This document shows, in pieces, positions 8,075 to 16,759 of a stretch of DNA of 64,000 nt. The notes beneath the pieces were generated by a model, which worked only from the letters and a program-made list of their open reading frames with translations, did no database searches and was not told the DNA's origin. How positions within the stretch are numbered: the stretch's first letter is position 1; each line of letters opens with the position of its first letter. The position numbers and the translations under genes are program-made. Source of the DNA: Mycobacterium triplex (GTDB lineage Bacteria; Actinomycetota; Actinomycetes; Mycobacteriales; Mycobacteriaceae); the NCBI RefSeq assembly GCF_000689255.1, contig NZ_HG964446.1, positions 4,806,152-4,870,151 on the forward strand, given 5' to 3'.

Positions 8075-8827
8075 TCAGCGCGGCGCCATCCGGATGGCGC
8101 CGTCGAGACGGATCACCTCGCCGTTGAGCATCGGATTCTCCACGATGTGCACCGCCAGCGCGCCGTATTCGTCGGGGTCACCCAGCCGCGCGGGGTGCGG
8201 CACCTGCTTGCCCAGCGACTTCTGCGCCTCTTCGGGCAGCGAACCCAGCAGCGGGGTCTTGAACAACCCCGGCGCGATGGTCACCACGCGGATGAGTTCG
8301 CGCGCCAGGTCGCGGGCGATCGGCAGCGTCATGCCGACCACGCCGCCCTTGGACGCGGAGTAGGCCGCCTGGCCGATTTGGCCCTCGAACGCGGCAACCG
8401 AGGCGGTGTTGATGATGACGCCGCGCTCCTCACCGATCGGTTCGGTCTTGGCGATGCGCTCGGCAGCCAGCCGCAGCACGTTGAAGGTGCCGATCAGGTT
8501 GACCCCGATCACCTTCTTGAAGCCGTCCAGCGGGAACGGGCCGTCCTTGGACAGCGTCTTGATCGCGTTGCCGATACCCGCACAGTTGACGTTGATGCGC
8601 AGCGAGCCCAGTGACTCGGCCACGTCCAGCGCCTTGCTCACGCCGGCCTCGTCGGTGACGTCGGCCGCGACGAACTTCGCCCGGTCGCCCAGTTCGGCGA
8701 CGGCCTCCTCGCCCTTGAGGTCGATCACGACGACCTGCGCGCCGGCGTCCAACAGCCGCTTGGTGGTGGCCAGCCCCAGACCTGAGGCGCCCCCGGTGAC
8801 GACGGCGACGGCGTCTTTGATCTCCAT
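8075..8827 (-). CDS. short-chain dehydrogenase, 3-hydroxyacyl-CoA type (Rv1144-like)
   Basis: 250 residues from ATG 8827, chosen because AAAGGA lies just upstream and because MEIKDAVAVVTGG is the natural N-terminus; an upstream ATG at 8863 has no such site. NAD motif TGGASGLG (residues 10-17), NCAG strand, and the YSASKGG active site are present. The sequence resembles type II 3-hydroxyacyl-CoA dehydrogenases (HSD10-like). It follows mcr on the same strand, suggesting a shared role in branched or sterol side-chain acyl-CoA breakdown. Confidence 0.93.
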   Translation of the reverse strand: MEIKDAVAVVTGGASGLGLATTKRLLDAGAQVVVIDLKGEEAVAELGDRAKFVAADVTDEAGVSKALDVAESLGSLRINVNCAGIGNAIKTLSKDGPFPLDGFKKVIGVNLIGTFNVLRLAAERIAKTEPIGEERGVIINTASVAAFEGQIGQAAYSASKGGVVGMTLPIARDLARELIRVVTIAPGLFKTPLLGSLPEEAQKSLGKQVPHPARLGDPDEYGALAVHIVENPMLNGEVIRLDGAIRMAPR

Positions 8828-8878
8828 GCGAGTCCTTTCGTGATTCCGTGGCCTTCCGGCCACCTGGTTGGTTGGGGG

Positions 8879-9973
8879 TTATGTCCAATCGTTGAGTATC
8901 ACTTGGGGGTCGGTCACCGGCGCCGCGGGACGGGGTGTCTCCGGCGCGGTGCGGGAGAACCGCGGCGCCGGCAGCGGCTGCAGGCCGCCGTCGACTTCGT
9001 AGAAGGTGTTGCGCTCGGTGATGTGCGGCTCGGTCTGCACCTCGCCGAACGCCAGGATCGGCGTCACACACGCGTCGGAGTCGGCGAATACCTTGGCCCA
9101 GTGGTCGCGGTCCTGACTGGCGAACTTCTCGACGAGAATCGCCCGCAGTTCGGGCCAGCGGCCGACGTCGTTCTGCGGCGGCAGGTCGGCCGCGTCCAGG
9201 CCCAGCCCGGTCAGCATGGCGGCGTAGAACTGCGGCTCGATCGCACCGACCGCGACGTAGCGACCGTCGGCGCACTCGTAGGTGTCGTAGTAGGGCGCGC
9301 CGCCGTCGAGCAGGTTGGTGCCGCGCGCGTCGGTCCACATCCCCGAACTGCGCATCTGCCACATCATCTGAACCAGCACACTGGAGCCGTCCACCATCGC
9401 GGCATCGACGACCTGCCCCTTGCCCGAGCTCTGCCGCTCCCACAGCGCGGACAGGATGCCGAGCAACAGAAACATCGAGCCGCCGCCGAAGTCACCGACC
9501 AGATTCAGCGGCGGCACCGGCCGCTCGCCCGCCCGCCCGATCGAGTGCAGGATGCCGTTCAGCGAGATGTAGTTGATGTCATGCCCCGCCTGCTGGCTGC
9601 GCGGACCCGTCTGGCCCCAGCCCGTCATCCGCGCGTAGACCAGCCGCTCGTTGACCTTGGCGCAGTCCTCGGGCCCCAGGCCGAGTCGCTCGGTGACGCC
9701 GGGGCGGTACCCCTCGATCAGCACGTCGGCCTTGGCGATCAGCTCGAGCACGGTGTTGCGGCCCTCTTCGGATTTCAGGTCGGCGGTCACCACCCGCCGG
9801 TTGCGCATCATCGCGTCCTTGACTGTGCCTCCGCTGCCGCCGGCGGCTAAAGGCGACGGGCGATCGATGCGCACCACGTCGGCACCCAGATCCCCCAGGA
9901 TCATCGCGGCGTGCGGGCCCGGCCCGATGCCGGCCAGCTCCACTACCCGTAGTCCATCCAGCGGTCCCGCCAT
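8879..9973 (-). CDS. mcr: alpha-methylacyl-CoA racemase
   Basis: 364 residues, CoA-transferase family III fold. The start MAGPLDGLRVVELAGIGPGP and the motif GHDINY with His131, then GDFGGGSM with Asp161, align with the catalytic His126 and Asp156 of M. tuberculosis MCR; a small Gly-rich insertion near residue 45 explains the shift. The enzyme interconverts 2R and 2S methyl-branched acyl-CoAs so that beta-oxidation can proceed. It lies upstream of the Rv1144-like dehydrogenase and divergent from the crotonase gene. Confidence 0.96.
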   Translation of the reverse strand: MAGPLDGLRVVELAGIGPGPHAAMILGDLGADVVRIDRPSPLAAGGSGGTVKDAMMRNRRVVTADLKSEEGRNTVLELIAKADVLIEGYRPGVTERLGLGPEDCAKVNERLVYARMTGWGQTGPRSQQAGHDINYISLNGILHSIGRAGERPVPPLNLVGDFGGGSMFLLLGILSALWERQSSGKGQVVDAAMVDGSSVLVQMMWQMRSSGMWTDARGTNLLDGGAPYYDTYECADGRYVAVGAIEPQFYAAMLTGLGLDAADLPPQNDVGRWPELRAILVEKFASQDRDHWAKVFADSDACVTPILAFGEVQTEPHITERNTFYEVDGGLQPLPAPRFSRTAPETPRPAAPVTDPQVILNDWT

Positions 9974-10088
9974 GATCCACCGACCTTTCGTCTGCTTCGA
10001 CGCGTGCCAACCCGGCCGTTGGCATCTTCGCAGCCGCCCTCGACGGCCGCGCAGCCCGGTCACCCAACCGGTCGTTAGGGTGAGATCC

Positions 10089-10892
10089 ATGTCTGAATCC
10101 GTGCTCCCGTCCGTCCAAGGCCTTGCCGTCTCTTTGTCCGACGGCGTGCTGTCGGTGACGATCGATCGGCCGGACAGCCTCAACTCGCTGACGACACCGG
10201 TGATCGCCGGGCTTGCCGACACGATGGAAAGCGCTGCCACCGATCCGCGCGTGCAGGTGGTGCGGCTGGGCGGCGCGGGTCGCGGCTTCTGCTCTGGAGC
10301 AGGCATCAGCGCCGACGATACGTCCGGCAGTGACGGCGTTCCGCCGGACGAGATCGTCCTGGAAGTCAACCGACTGATCCGCGCCATCACCGCCCTGCCG
10401 CACCCGGTGGTTGCCGTCGTGCAGGGGCCGGCCGCGGGCGTCGGCGTTTCCATCGCCCTGGCCTGCGACATCGTATTGGCTTCTGAGAAGGCATTTTTCA
10501 TGCTCGCCTTCACCAAGATCGGGCTGATGCCCGACGGCGGCGCGTCGGCGTTGGTGGCCGCGGCGATCGGCCGGATCCGCGCGATGCGCATGGCGCTGCT
10601 GGCCGAACGGCTGCCGGCCGCCGAGGCGTTCGCCGCGGGCCTGGTGACCGCGGTCTATCCGGCCGAGGTCTTCGATGCCGAAGTGGACAAGGTGATTTCG
10701 GCGTTGCTGAGCGGCCCGGTGGTGGCGTATGCCAAGACCAAGGATGCGGTCAACGCGGCCACGCTGACCGAACTGGATGCCGCGCTGGAGCGTGAGTTCC
10801 GCGGGCAGTCGATCTTGTTGCGGTCGGCCGACTTACGCGAGGGAACGAAGGCTTTCCAGGAGCGCCGCACACCGAATTTCACCGACCGCTAG
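10089..10892 (+). CDS. enoyl-CoA hydratase/isomerase (EchA10/EchA11-like)
   Basis: 267 residues from ATG 10089. Oxyanion-hole segments are RGFCSGAGISADD (near 67-79) and VQGPAAGVGVSIALACD. At the usual catalytic Glu positions it reads FTKIGLMPDGG, where the second acidic residue is Asp, so activity may be isomerase-like or weak. Length and position fit Rv1142c/Rv1141c of M. tuberculosis; only one of that pair is present here. It is divergent from mcr with about 115 bases between the starts. Confidence 0.88.
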   Translation: MSESVLPSVQGLAVSLSDGVLSVTIDRPDSLNSLTTPVIAGLADTMESAATDPRVQVVRLGGAGRGFCSGAGISADDTSGSDGVPPDEIVLEVNRLIRAITALPHPVVAVVQGPAAGVGVSIALACDIVLASEKAFFMLAFTKIGLMPDGGASALVAAAIGRIRAMRMALLAERLPAAEAFAAGLVTAVYPAEVFDAEVDKVISALLSGPVVAYAKTKDAVNAATLTELDAALEREFRGQSILLRSADLREGTKAFQERRTPNFTDR

Positions 10893-10939
10893 ACGCTTAG
10901 CCGCCGCCGAAGCGGCAATCCTTCCTTGGTCGCAGGCCG

Positions 10940-11197
10940 CGGGCGACAAAGCCGGGTGGTCGGTGGCCGAGTGTGAACCCGGAACCACACTTCGGCTGCG
11001 GTCCCGGATGCGAGCACGCGGAACCGCGTGGCTGGAAATGACGGTCACGCCCCAGGACGGCGGCGGCGCAGGTGCACTCAGCGGGCGAGCTTTGCGCCGG
11101 CCGGGTGCGGGGGCGGCTGTACTGGTACCCGACGCGACCACTGCACGCCGCCGCGCTTACTTCGTTGGCACGCAACGTGATTGGTGGCAGCGGCTAG
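10940..11197 (+). pseudogene. decayed DUF2867-domain remnant
   Basis: This stretch has no intact gene but contains DUF2867-like pieces in three frames. One frame reads WSVAECEPGTTLRLRS and MRARGTAWLEMTV; a second reads TQRASFAPAG; a third reads GRLYWYPTRPLHAAALTSL and stops at TAG 11195. Joined with two frameshifts, these give the EPGxxLRLRxxMxxPGxAWLE...FxPxG...GxLYWYxxxPxH pattern of DUF2867. The domain usually follows an NAD(P)-binding SDR domain. No start or N-terminal part is visible. Confidence 0.6.
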
Positions 11198-11916
11198 ACG
11201 CCGAACATCGGCGGCAACGCCAGCACCATGATCAGTCCCCAGAAAAAGTGAGTCAGCGCCGAAGCCAGCACGCCGCCGCTGGCCCGCCGCTCCAACGCGC
11301 ACACGGTGCCCAGGATGACCGCGGCGAACCCGAGCATCGGGTTGCCACTGGCCAAGGTCACGCAGAGATACAGCAAGGTCGAAATCGTCACTGGCGCATG
11401 CCGACCCAGTGCGGTGTACAGCGCGCCCCGGAAGAACACCTCCTCGGCGATGCCGTTGATCAGGGTGATGAGGACCACCAGCCAAAACGATCCATGGTGG
11501 GCGAATTGCAGCACCCGGGCGATCAGCGACGCGACGGCCGGGATTTCGCGGGCGATCAGTCCGCCGACCACGAAGACGCCGCCGAGCAACAGACCGATCG
11601 CCGTGCCGCTGATCACCGGGCGCTGATTGCGGCCCCGCCAGTTGATGCCGCCCAGATGCAGCGGCCCGGACAGGAACGCGCCACCGATCCACACCGCCGC
11701 CAAGACCAGGGTCAGCCAATAGAAGCTGGACTCACCGGGCGTGCGGCGCAGCGAAAAGCCAAGCACCGCAGCGCCGATCACCAGCGTGAGCGTGACGACG
11801 ACACGGCGTCGCCGCACCACTGACGGTGGTTCATGATGTGGCACAGCGACATTCGTGACGGCGCGACGCAGCTCGGAGAACACGCTGGTGTGGTACGGGC
11901 TGGTGGCCTGGCTCAT
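11194..11916 (-). CDS. CPBP-family intramembrane protease (Rv1140-like)
   Basis: 240 residues with about six to seven transmembrane helices. The CPBP signature is intact: GIAEEVFFRGALY gives the EExxxR motif, and ALTHFFWG near the C-terminus provides the second-motif His. These proteins are Rce1-like membrane proteases or immunity-type proteins; the target is unknown. The start codon overlaps the stop of the upstream NAD(P)-binding gene (ATGA), so the two are translationally coupled. Confidence 0.85.
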   Translation of the reverse strand: MSQATSPYHTSVFSELRRAVTNVAVPHHEPPSVVRRRRVVVTLTLVIGAAVLGFSLRRTPGESSFYWLTLVLAAVWIGGAFLSGPLHLGGINWRGRNQRPVISGTAIGLLLGGVFVVGGLIAREIPAVASLIARVLQFAHHGSFWLVVLITLINGIAEEVFFRGALYTALGRHAPVTISTLLYLCVTLASGNPMLGFAAVILGTVCALERRASGGVLASALTHFFWGLIMVLALPPMFGV

Positions 11917-13055
11917 GCCGGGCGCACTTTCGGGGTGAGGGTGAGCATGATGTCGAGGCCGGTGCGCACTGCTCCGGCGACGGGACCGGGCACCATGTTG
12001 ACCAGCTTCAGTGTGGGCCGCGCGATGGGCGGGGTGACCGCCCGCGCCAAGCGCCGGATGCGCAGCGCGTCTCCGCCGGCCCATCCGGGATCGGTGTCGG
12101 CCAGATGATGGGGATCGGTCAGCGCGTTGACCGGCCGGGGTCTGCCGTTGAAGGTCAGCGCCCGGCCGATGGCGTCCTCGACGCCCAGCAGACCGCCGGG
12201 CGGGTCGGGCACCCGACCGCGCAGGCCGCTGGCGGAGGCGACCATCGGGTGATCCAGCGACTGCACCAGGTCGCCGGCCAGTCCCGGCGGTACGGGCAGC
12301 GCCAGCCCGGTGACCAGTGACGCCAGCGAGGTATCGACCCTGCCGACCGGAAATGCCGTGTGCCACCTGCCGGAGATACGCGCATACGTCTTGAGTAGGT
12401 CCCGATAGGACGTGGTGTCGGGGCCGGCGATGTCGTAGGCGCCGGCGGGCACGCGCTCGGGGTTGGCCGCGGCCAGCAGATAGTGCAGCACGTCGCGGAT
12501 CGAGATCGGGTCGATCGGATTGCACATCCAGCTCGGCACCGGGAGCAGCGGGAACCGGTCCCCGACGTAGCGCATCATCTCGAACGATGTCGAGCCGGCG
12601 CCGATGATCACCGCGGCGCCCAGCCACACCAGTTCCGGCCCGTCGGGGACGGTCAGGGCGTCGGCCACCTCGGCCCGACTGGCCAGATGGTCGGACAGCT
12701 CCTGACCGGAGGGCACGAAGCCGCCCAGGTACACGATGCGCCGCACCCCGGCGTCACGGGCAGCCACCGCGACGTTGGCGGCCGCCGCCTGATCGGCGTC
12801 GCGGAAGTGCGGCTGACCGATGGCATGAACCAGGTAATAGAGCACGTCGATCGGGCCCGCGGCGTCCAGCGCCGCCTGCGCCGATACCGGATCCGAGGCG
12901 TCCAGCCGGACCGGGGCAACGTCGCCGAACCAGCCGAAGTGCTTGAGCCGCGCAGGGTTTCGGGTGGCGGCTACCACCTGGTGTCGATTCGCAAGCAACG
13001 CCGTGACCAGACGCGACCCGACATAGCCACTGGCACCGGTGACCAGAATCCGCAT
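11913..13055 (-). CDS. atypical SDR, NAD(P)H-binding protein
   Basis: 380 residues. The N-terminus is MRILVTGASGYVGSRLV (TGxxGxxG), followed by an YbjT-like layout with DVLYYLVHAIG and RIVYLGGFVP. The classical YxxxK pair is not evident, as in atypical SDRs that sense or bind NADPH. Proteins of this family often carry a C-terminal DUF2867 domain. Here the C-terminus is a different helical segment, while a broken DUF2867 fragment lies nearby at 10940-11197. It is coupled to the CPBP protease gene downstream. Confidence 0.8.
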   Translation of the reverse strand: MRILVTGASGYVGSRLVTALLANRHQVVAATRNPARLKHFGWFGDVAPVRLDASDPVSAQAALDAAGPIDVLYYLVHAIGQPHFRDADQAAAANVAVAARDAGVRRIVYLGGFVPSGQELSDHLASRAEVADALTVPDGPELVWLGAAVIIGAGSTSFEMMRYVGDRFPLLPVPSWMCNPIDPISIRDVLHYLLAAANPERVPAGAYDIAGPDTTSYRDLLKTYARISGRWHTAFPVGRVDTSLASLVTGLALPVPPGLAGDLVQSLDHPMVASASGLRGRVPDPPGGLLGVEDAIGRALTFNGRPRPVNALTDPHHLADTDPGWAGGDALRIRRLARAVTPPIARPTLKLVNMVPGPVAGAVRTGLDIMLTLTPKVRPA

Positions 13056-13178
13056 ATCCCTGACCCTATCCCGGACGGGCTGCGTCTAAACCGAAACGCC
13101 CGAGCCGCGCGAACACATGCGCCCGACAGCAGAAATGACCGGTGGTCATCATCACATCGAGTTAGGGTGAACTAACCT

Positions 13179-13196
13179 ACTTACGGTGCCGTAAGT
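13179..13196. promoter_or_regulatory. palindromic operator before type III PKS
   Basis: ACTTACGG and CCGTAAGT form perfect 8-bp arms around TG, 6 bases before the ATG at 13203. Just upstream, GTTAG (13161) and CTAAC (13172) form a second small inverted repeat. TetR-like repressors commonly bind such sites. The position overlaps the expected ribosome-binding region, and no Shine-Dalgarno sequence is visible, so the PKS transcript may be leaderless or start very close to the ATG. Confidence 0.65.
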
Positions 13197-13202
13197 CATT
13201 AC

Positions 13203-14306
13203 ATGAACAACATCACAGGGGGCAGTTCGGCAACGCTCGGACTGAGTACAACGACCACGGTCGCCGATCCAACCGTCTCAGCAGTATCCGTGCAGTTCCC
13301 GCACACCTATCACCCGCAAGAAGCAATCATCGACCGGCTGAGCAATCTGCTCGGTCCACACTTCCGGCGCTTCGCCAACTCCAGCGGCGTCGAGCACCGT
13401 CACCTCGCGGTGTCGATGGATCGCGTGGAGGCGCTGAGCGGTTTCACCGAAGCGAACGAGGCTTATCTCGAAGTAGCGCTCGATATCGGTGAGCGGGCGC
13501 TACGCACCGCACTTGACGAGGCCAACGTCGATCCATCCGACGTCGACATCGTGTTCTCGACGACGGTCACCGGGCTGGCCGTGCCGTCGCTCGAGGCGCG
13601 GCTGGCGGGCCGGGTCGGGCTGCGCCCGGACGTCAAGCGCGTCCCATTGTTCGGCTTGGGTTGCGCGGCGGGCGCCGCCGGAGTGGCCCGCATGCACGAT
13701 TACCTGCGCGCGTTTCCCGACCAGGTGGCAGCGCTGCTGGCGGTGGAACTGTGCACGCTGACGATTCAGCGCAACGACCACTCGGTGGCCAATCTGGTGG
13801 CCACCAGCCTGTTCGGCGACGGCGCCGCTGCCGTCATCGTCAAGGGCGCCGACCGCGCCGGTGACGAAAGCCGGGGCCCTCGGGTGCTGGCCACCCGAAG
13901 CCGGCTCTATCCGGACACCGAAGAAGTCATGGGCTGGAAGATCGGCAGCGAGGGCTTCCGGCTCGTCTTGTCCCCGGATGTGGTGAACGTCGTGCAGAAG
14001 TACCTCGGCGAGGACGTCCGCAAATTCCTGGCCGATCACGGGCTCGCACCGCAGGACATATCCAGGTGGGTTTGCCACCCCGGCGGTCCGGCCGTGATCG
14101 AGGCCATCGAGGAAGTGTTCGACCTGCCCGGCGACGCGCTGCATCGCACTCGAAAGTCGTTGCGCGACAACGGAAACTTATCGTCGGTGTCGGTGCTGGA
14201 CGTGCTTCGGGCCAACCTTTCGGATCCACCGCCGCGTGGTTCGATCGGTCTGATGATCGCGATGGGTCCGGCCTTCTGCTCCGAGCTCGTTCTGCTGGCC
14301 TGGTAG
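13203..14306 (+). CDS. type III polyketide synthase
   Basis: 367 residues, the normal length for a chalcone-synthase-fold enzyme. The catalytic triad is Cys154 (GLGCAAGAAG), His292 (CHPGGP) and Asn325 (GNLSSVSVL). Such enzymes extend an acyl-CoA starter with malonyl or methylmalonyl units and cyclise the product to alkylpyrones or alkylresorcinols. It is followed by a methyltransferase-like and a FAD hydroxylase gene, the order known for Streptomyces srsABC, which makes methylated phenolic lipids. Mycobacterial homologues have been tied to polyketide quinones. The first 30 residues are Thr/Ser-rich and may be over-called. Confidence 0.95.
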   Translation: MNNITGGSSATLGLSTTTTVADPTVSAVSVQFPHTYHPQEAIIDRLSNLLGPHFRRFANSSGVEHRHLAVSMDRVEALSGFTEANEAYLEVALDIGERALRTALDEANVDPSDVDIVFSTTVTGLAVPSLEARLAGRVGLRPDVKRVPLFGLGCAAGAAGVARMHDYLRAFPDQVAALLAVELCTLTIQRNDHSVANLVATSLFGDGAAAVIVKGADRAGDESRGPRVLATRSRLYPDTEEVMGWKIGSEGFRLVLSPDVVNVVQKYLGEDVRKFLADHGLAPQDISRWVCHPGGPAVIEAIEEVFDLPGDALHRTRKSLRDNGNLSSVSVLDVLRANLSDPPPRGSIGLMIAMGPAFCSELVLLAW

Positions 14307-14339
14307 CCCCGGACGCGTGAACCACGAGATAGTGGTGTC

Positions 14340-14840
14340 ATGTACTACCTGCTGATCCTCGCGGTCGGGGTCGAACGGATTGTCGAGCTGGTGCTGTCCA
14401 ACCGGAATGCGCAATGGTCTTTTGCCCAGGGCGGCAAGGAGTTTGGCCGGCCCCACTACGTCGTGATGGTCGTGATCCACACCGCGCTGCTGGTTGGCTG
14501 CCTCGTCGAACCGTGGGCAGGCCACCGGCCGTTCATTCCGTGGCTGGGCTGGCCGATGCTGGCCATCGTGGCGGCCAGTCAGATCCTGCGCTGGTGGTGC
14601 ATCACGACGTTGGGCCGACGGTGGAACACCAGGGTGATCGTGTTACCGGAGGCGCCCCTGGTGCAGCGGGGGCCCTACCGGTGGCTGCACCACCCGAACT
14701 ATGTTGCAGTGGTGGCCGAAGGGTTCGCCTTACCGCTGGTACACACGGCGTGGCTGACCGCGGCGACGTTCACCGTCGCCAACGCGATCCTGCTCACGGT
14801 GCGTATCCGGGTGGAGAACTCCGCATTGGGTTACACATGA
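14340..14840 (+). CDS. isoprenylcysteine-methyltransferase-like membrane protein (Rv1139c-like)
   Basis: 166 residues with four to five hydrophobic helices. The C-terminal half has the ICMT signature RGPYRWLHHPNYVAV, which binds S-adenosylmethionine in this family, preceded by LGRRWNTRVI. In srs-type operons the equivalent protein methylates the phenolic ring or hydroxyl of the type III PKS product. It starts 34 bases after the PKS stop, so it is probably in the same transcript. Confidence 0.88.
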   Translation: MYYLLILAVGVERIVELVLSNRNAQWSFAQGGKEFGRPHYVVMVVIHTALLVGCLVEPWAGHRPFIPWLGWPMLAIVAASQILRWWCITTLGRRWNTRVIVLPEAPLVQRGPYRWLHHPNYVAVVAEGFALPLVHTAWLTAATFTVANAILLTVRIRVENSALGYT

Positions 14841-14862
14841 GCGGCCGTGCCGAGACGATGCA

Positions 14863-14913
14863 GTGGGGGCACGCCCCCACAAGTGGGAGGTACCCCCACC
14901 CGCTTGCGGGGGA
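14863..14913. repeat. intergenic GC-rich inverted repeat
   Basis: GTGGGGGC (14863-14870) and GCCCCCAC (14873-14880) form a perfect hairpin, and a second GTGGGAGGTACCCCCAC-like palindrome plus a CCCCC/GGGGG pair follow directly. The run fills the 99-base gap between the methyltransferase and flavoprotein genes of the operon. I recall similar GC-rich units scattered between genes in mycobacteria of the avium group, but copy number cannot be judged here. Confidence 0.5.
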
Positions 14914-14939
14914 CGCAGCGATGAGGAGGACCGGCGCTC

Positions 14940-15953
14940 ATGTCTTATGACGCGGACCTGCTGATCGTCGGCGGCGGCCCCGGCGGGCTCGCCACCGCGT
15001 TGCAGGCACGCCGGCACGGACTTTCGGTGATCGTGGCCGAGCCGCGCGAGGACCCGATCGACAAGGCGTGCGGGGAGGGGCTGATGCCCGGCGGCCTGGC
15101 CGAGCTGACGTCGCTCGGCGTCGACCCGGCCGGCATGCCGTTTCACGGCATCGCCTACGTCAGCGAGCAGCGCCGCGCCGAGGCCCTGTTTCGCACCGGG
15201 CCGGGCCGCGGCGTGCGGCGCACCACGCTGCACGCCGCGCTCGAGGCACGGGCCAAAGAGCAAGAGACCGAATGGATCCGGACCAAGGTGACCAGCGTCG
15301 AACAAGATGTCCACGGCGTGACCGCGGCCGGCGTTCGAGCGAGATTTCTGGTCGGCGCGGACGGGCTGCACTCGACGGTGCGGCGCTCCATCGGTATCAA
15401 GGCGACGGCCGGAAAGCCGCGACGTTACGGCGTGCGTTGGCATTTCACGGTGCCGGCCTGGTCGCAGTTCGTCGAGGTGTACTGGTCCCGGATGGGTGAG
15501 GCCTACGTGACACCGGTGGAGCCGGATCTGGTCGGCGTGGCGATCCTGTCGCAGGGCCGGCCCGACCTGGGCTGGTTCCCGCGGCTGGCCCGGCACCTCG
15601 ACGGAGCAAGCCGCGGGCACGCGCGGGGTTGCGGCCCACTGCGCCAGGTGGTTTCGCGTCGCGTCGCGGGCCGGGTGCTGCTGGTGGGCGACGCGGCCGG
15701 CTACGAGGACGCGCTGACCGGCGAGGGCGTCAGCCTGGCCGTCAAACAGGCCGCGGCGGCGGTCGACGCCATCGTCAACGAGACGCCGGCGGCGTATGAG
15801 AAGTCGTGGCAACGGGTTACCCGCAACTACCGCCTGCTGACCCGGGCGGTGGTGCTGGCCAGCACGCCGCGCGCAACGCGGCGTGCGATCGTGCCGGCCT
15901 GCGAACGCCTACCCGCGGTGTTCGGCTTCGGGGTAAACATTCTGGCGAGCTAG
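14940..15953 (+). CDS. FAD-dependent hydroxylase/oxidoreductase (Rv1138c-like)
   Basis: 337 residues. FAD motif LLIVGGGPGGLATALQ at residues 7-22, DKACGEGLMPGG near 42-53, a GADGLHSTVRRSIG (DG) motif near 139, and LLVGDAAGYEDALTGEG (GD motif) near 240. This is the group A aromatic hydroxylase / geranylgeranyl-reductase superfamily. In the srs-like arrangement the third enzyme hydroxylates the resorcinol ring so it can oxidise to a quinone. GAGGAGGA upstream gives a good ribosome-binding site for ATG 14940. Confidence 0.9.
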   Translation: MSYDADLLIVGGGPGGLATALQARRHGLSVIVAEPREDPIDKACGEGLMPGGLAELTSLGVDPAGMPFHGIAYVSEQRRAEALFRTGPGRGVRRTTLHAALEARAKEQETEWIRTKVTSVEQDVHGVTAAGVRARFLVGADGLHSTVRRSIGIKATAGKPRRYGVRWHFTVPAWSQFVEVYWSRMGEAYVTPVEPDLVGVAILSQGRPDLGWFPRLARHLDGASRGHARGCGPLRQVVSRRVAGRVLLVGDAAGYEDALTGEGVSLAVKQAAAAVDAIVNETPAAYEKSWQRVTRNYRLLTRAVVLASTPRATRRAIVPACERLPAVFGFGVNILAS

Positions 15954-15955
15954 GG

Positions 15956-16759
15956 CTAGCGCGCCTTCCAGACCGGCTCCCGCTTCTCGGCGAACGCCAA
16001 CGGTCCTTCCTTGGCGTCCTCCGAGCGGATCAGGGTGCGCATCTCGTTGACGGTACGCTCCCAGCCCGGTTCGTCGCCGGTGACGACCCCGTCGTCGACG
16101 CCGTAGGCGATGCGCTTGCTGGCCTGCACCGACAGCGGGGCGTTCCCCGTGATGCGCGCCGCCATCGCCAGCGCCGCGTCGAGCACCGAGCCTTCCTTGA
16201 CGACCTGGTTGACCAGGCCCCATTCCCATGCGTCGGACGCCGTCATCGGTTCACCCGTCAACAGCAGCTCCATCGCCACCTTGCGGGGCAACTGATCGAC
16301 GATGCGGAAGACGCCACCGGCGGCGGCGATCAGTCCCCGTTTGACTTCGGGCAGACCGAATTTCGCCAGCTCGTGCGCGACGACCAGGTCGCTGGCCAGT
16401 GCCAGCTCGGTGCCGCCGCCCAGCGCCGTGCCGTTCACCGCGGCGATGGTGGGCTTGTCGATGAAGTGGTGCACGTAGCCGGCGAAGCCCCAGTCGGCAT
16501 GGTCGGGGTGATACAGATTCTCCCGGCGAGCGATCGCCTTGAGATCGGCTCCGGCGCAAAACGATTTGTCGCCGGCACCGGTGATCACCACCGCCCGCAC
16601 CTCGGGGTCGTGCTGCGCTTCTTCCAGCGCATCGCCGACGCCGATGCTGACCGCCGCGTTGATGGCGTTGCGCGCCTCGGGCCGGTTGATGGTGATGACC
16701 ATCACGTTGCCGCGACGCTCGACCAGCACTGCCGGCGCAGCGCCGTCAGCGTCCGTCAC
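15956..16759 (-). CDS. crotonase family enoyl-CoA hydratase (Rv1136-like)
   Basis: 267 residues from GTG 16759, which overlaps the stop of the thiolase gene by four bases (GTGA). Oxyanion-hole segments are GDKSFCAGADLKA and NGTALGGGTELALASD, and LPEVKRGLIAAAGG carries the catalytic Glu. It resembles EchA-type hydratases of fatty-acid or sterol breakdown. It forms a two-gene unit with the thiolase upstream and is convergent with the flavoprotein gene, the stops being 2 bases apart. Confidence 0.93.
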   Translation of the reverse strand: MTDADGAAPAVLVERRGNVMVITINRPEARNAINAAVSIGVGDALEEAQHDPEVRAVVITGAGDKSFCAGADLKAIARRENLYHPDHADWGFAGYVHHFIDKPTIAAVNGTALGGGTELALASDLVVAHELAKFGLPEVKRGLIAAAGGVFRIVDQLPRKVAMELLLTGEPMTASDAWEWGLVNQVVKEGSVLDAALAMAARITGNAPLSVQASKRIAYGVDDGVVTGDEPGWERTVNEMRTLIRSEDAKEGPLAFAEKREPVWKAR

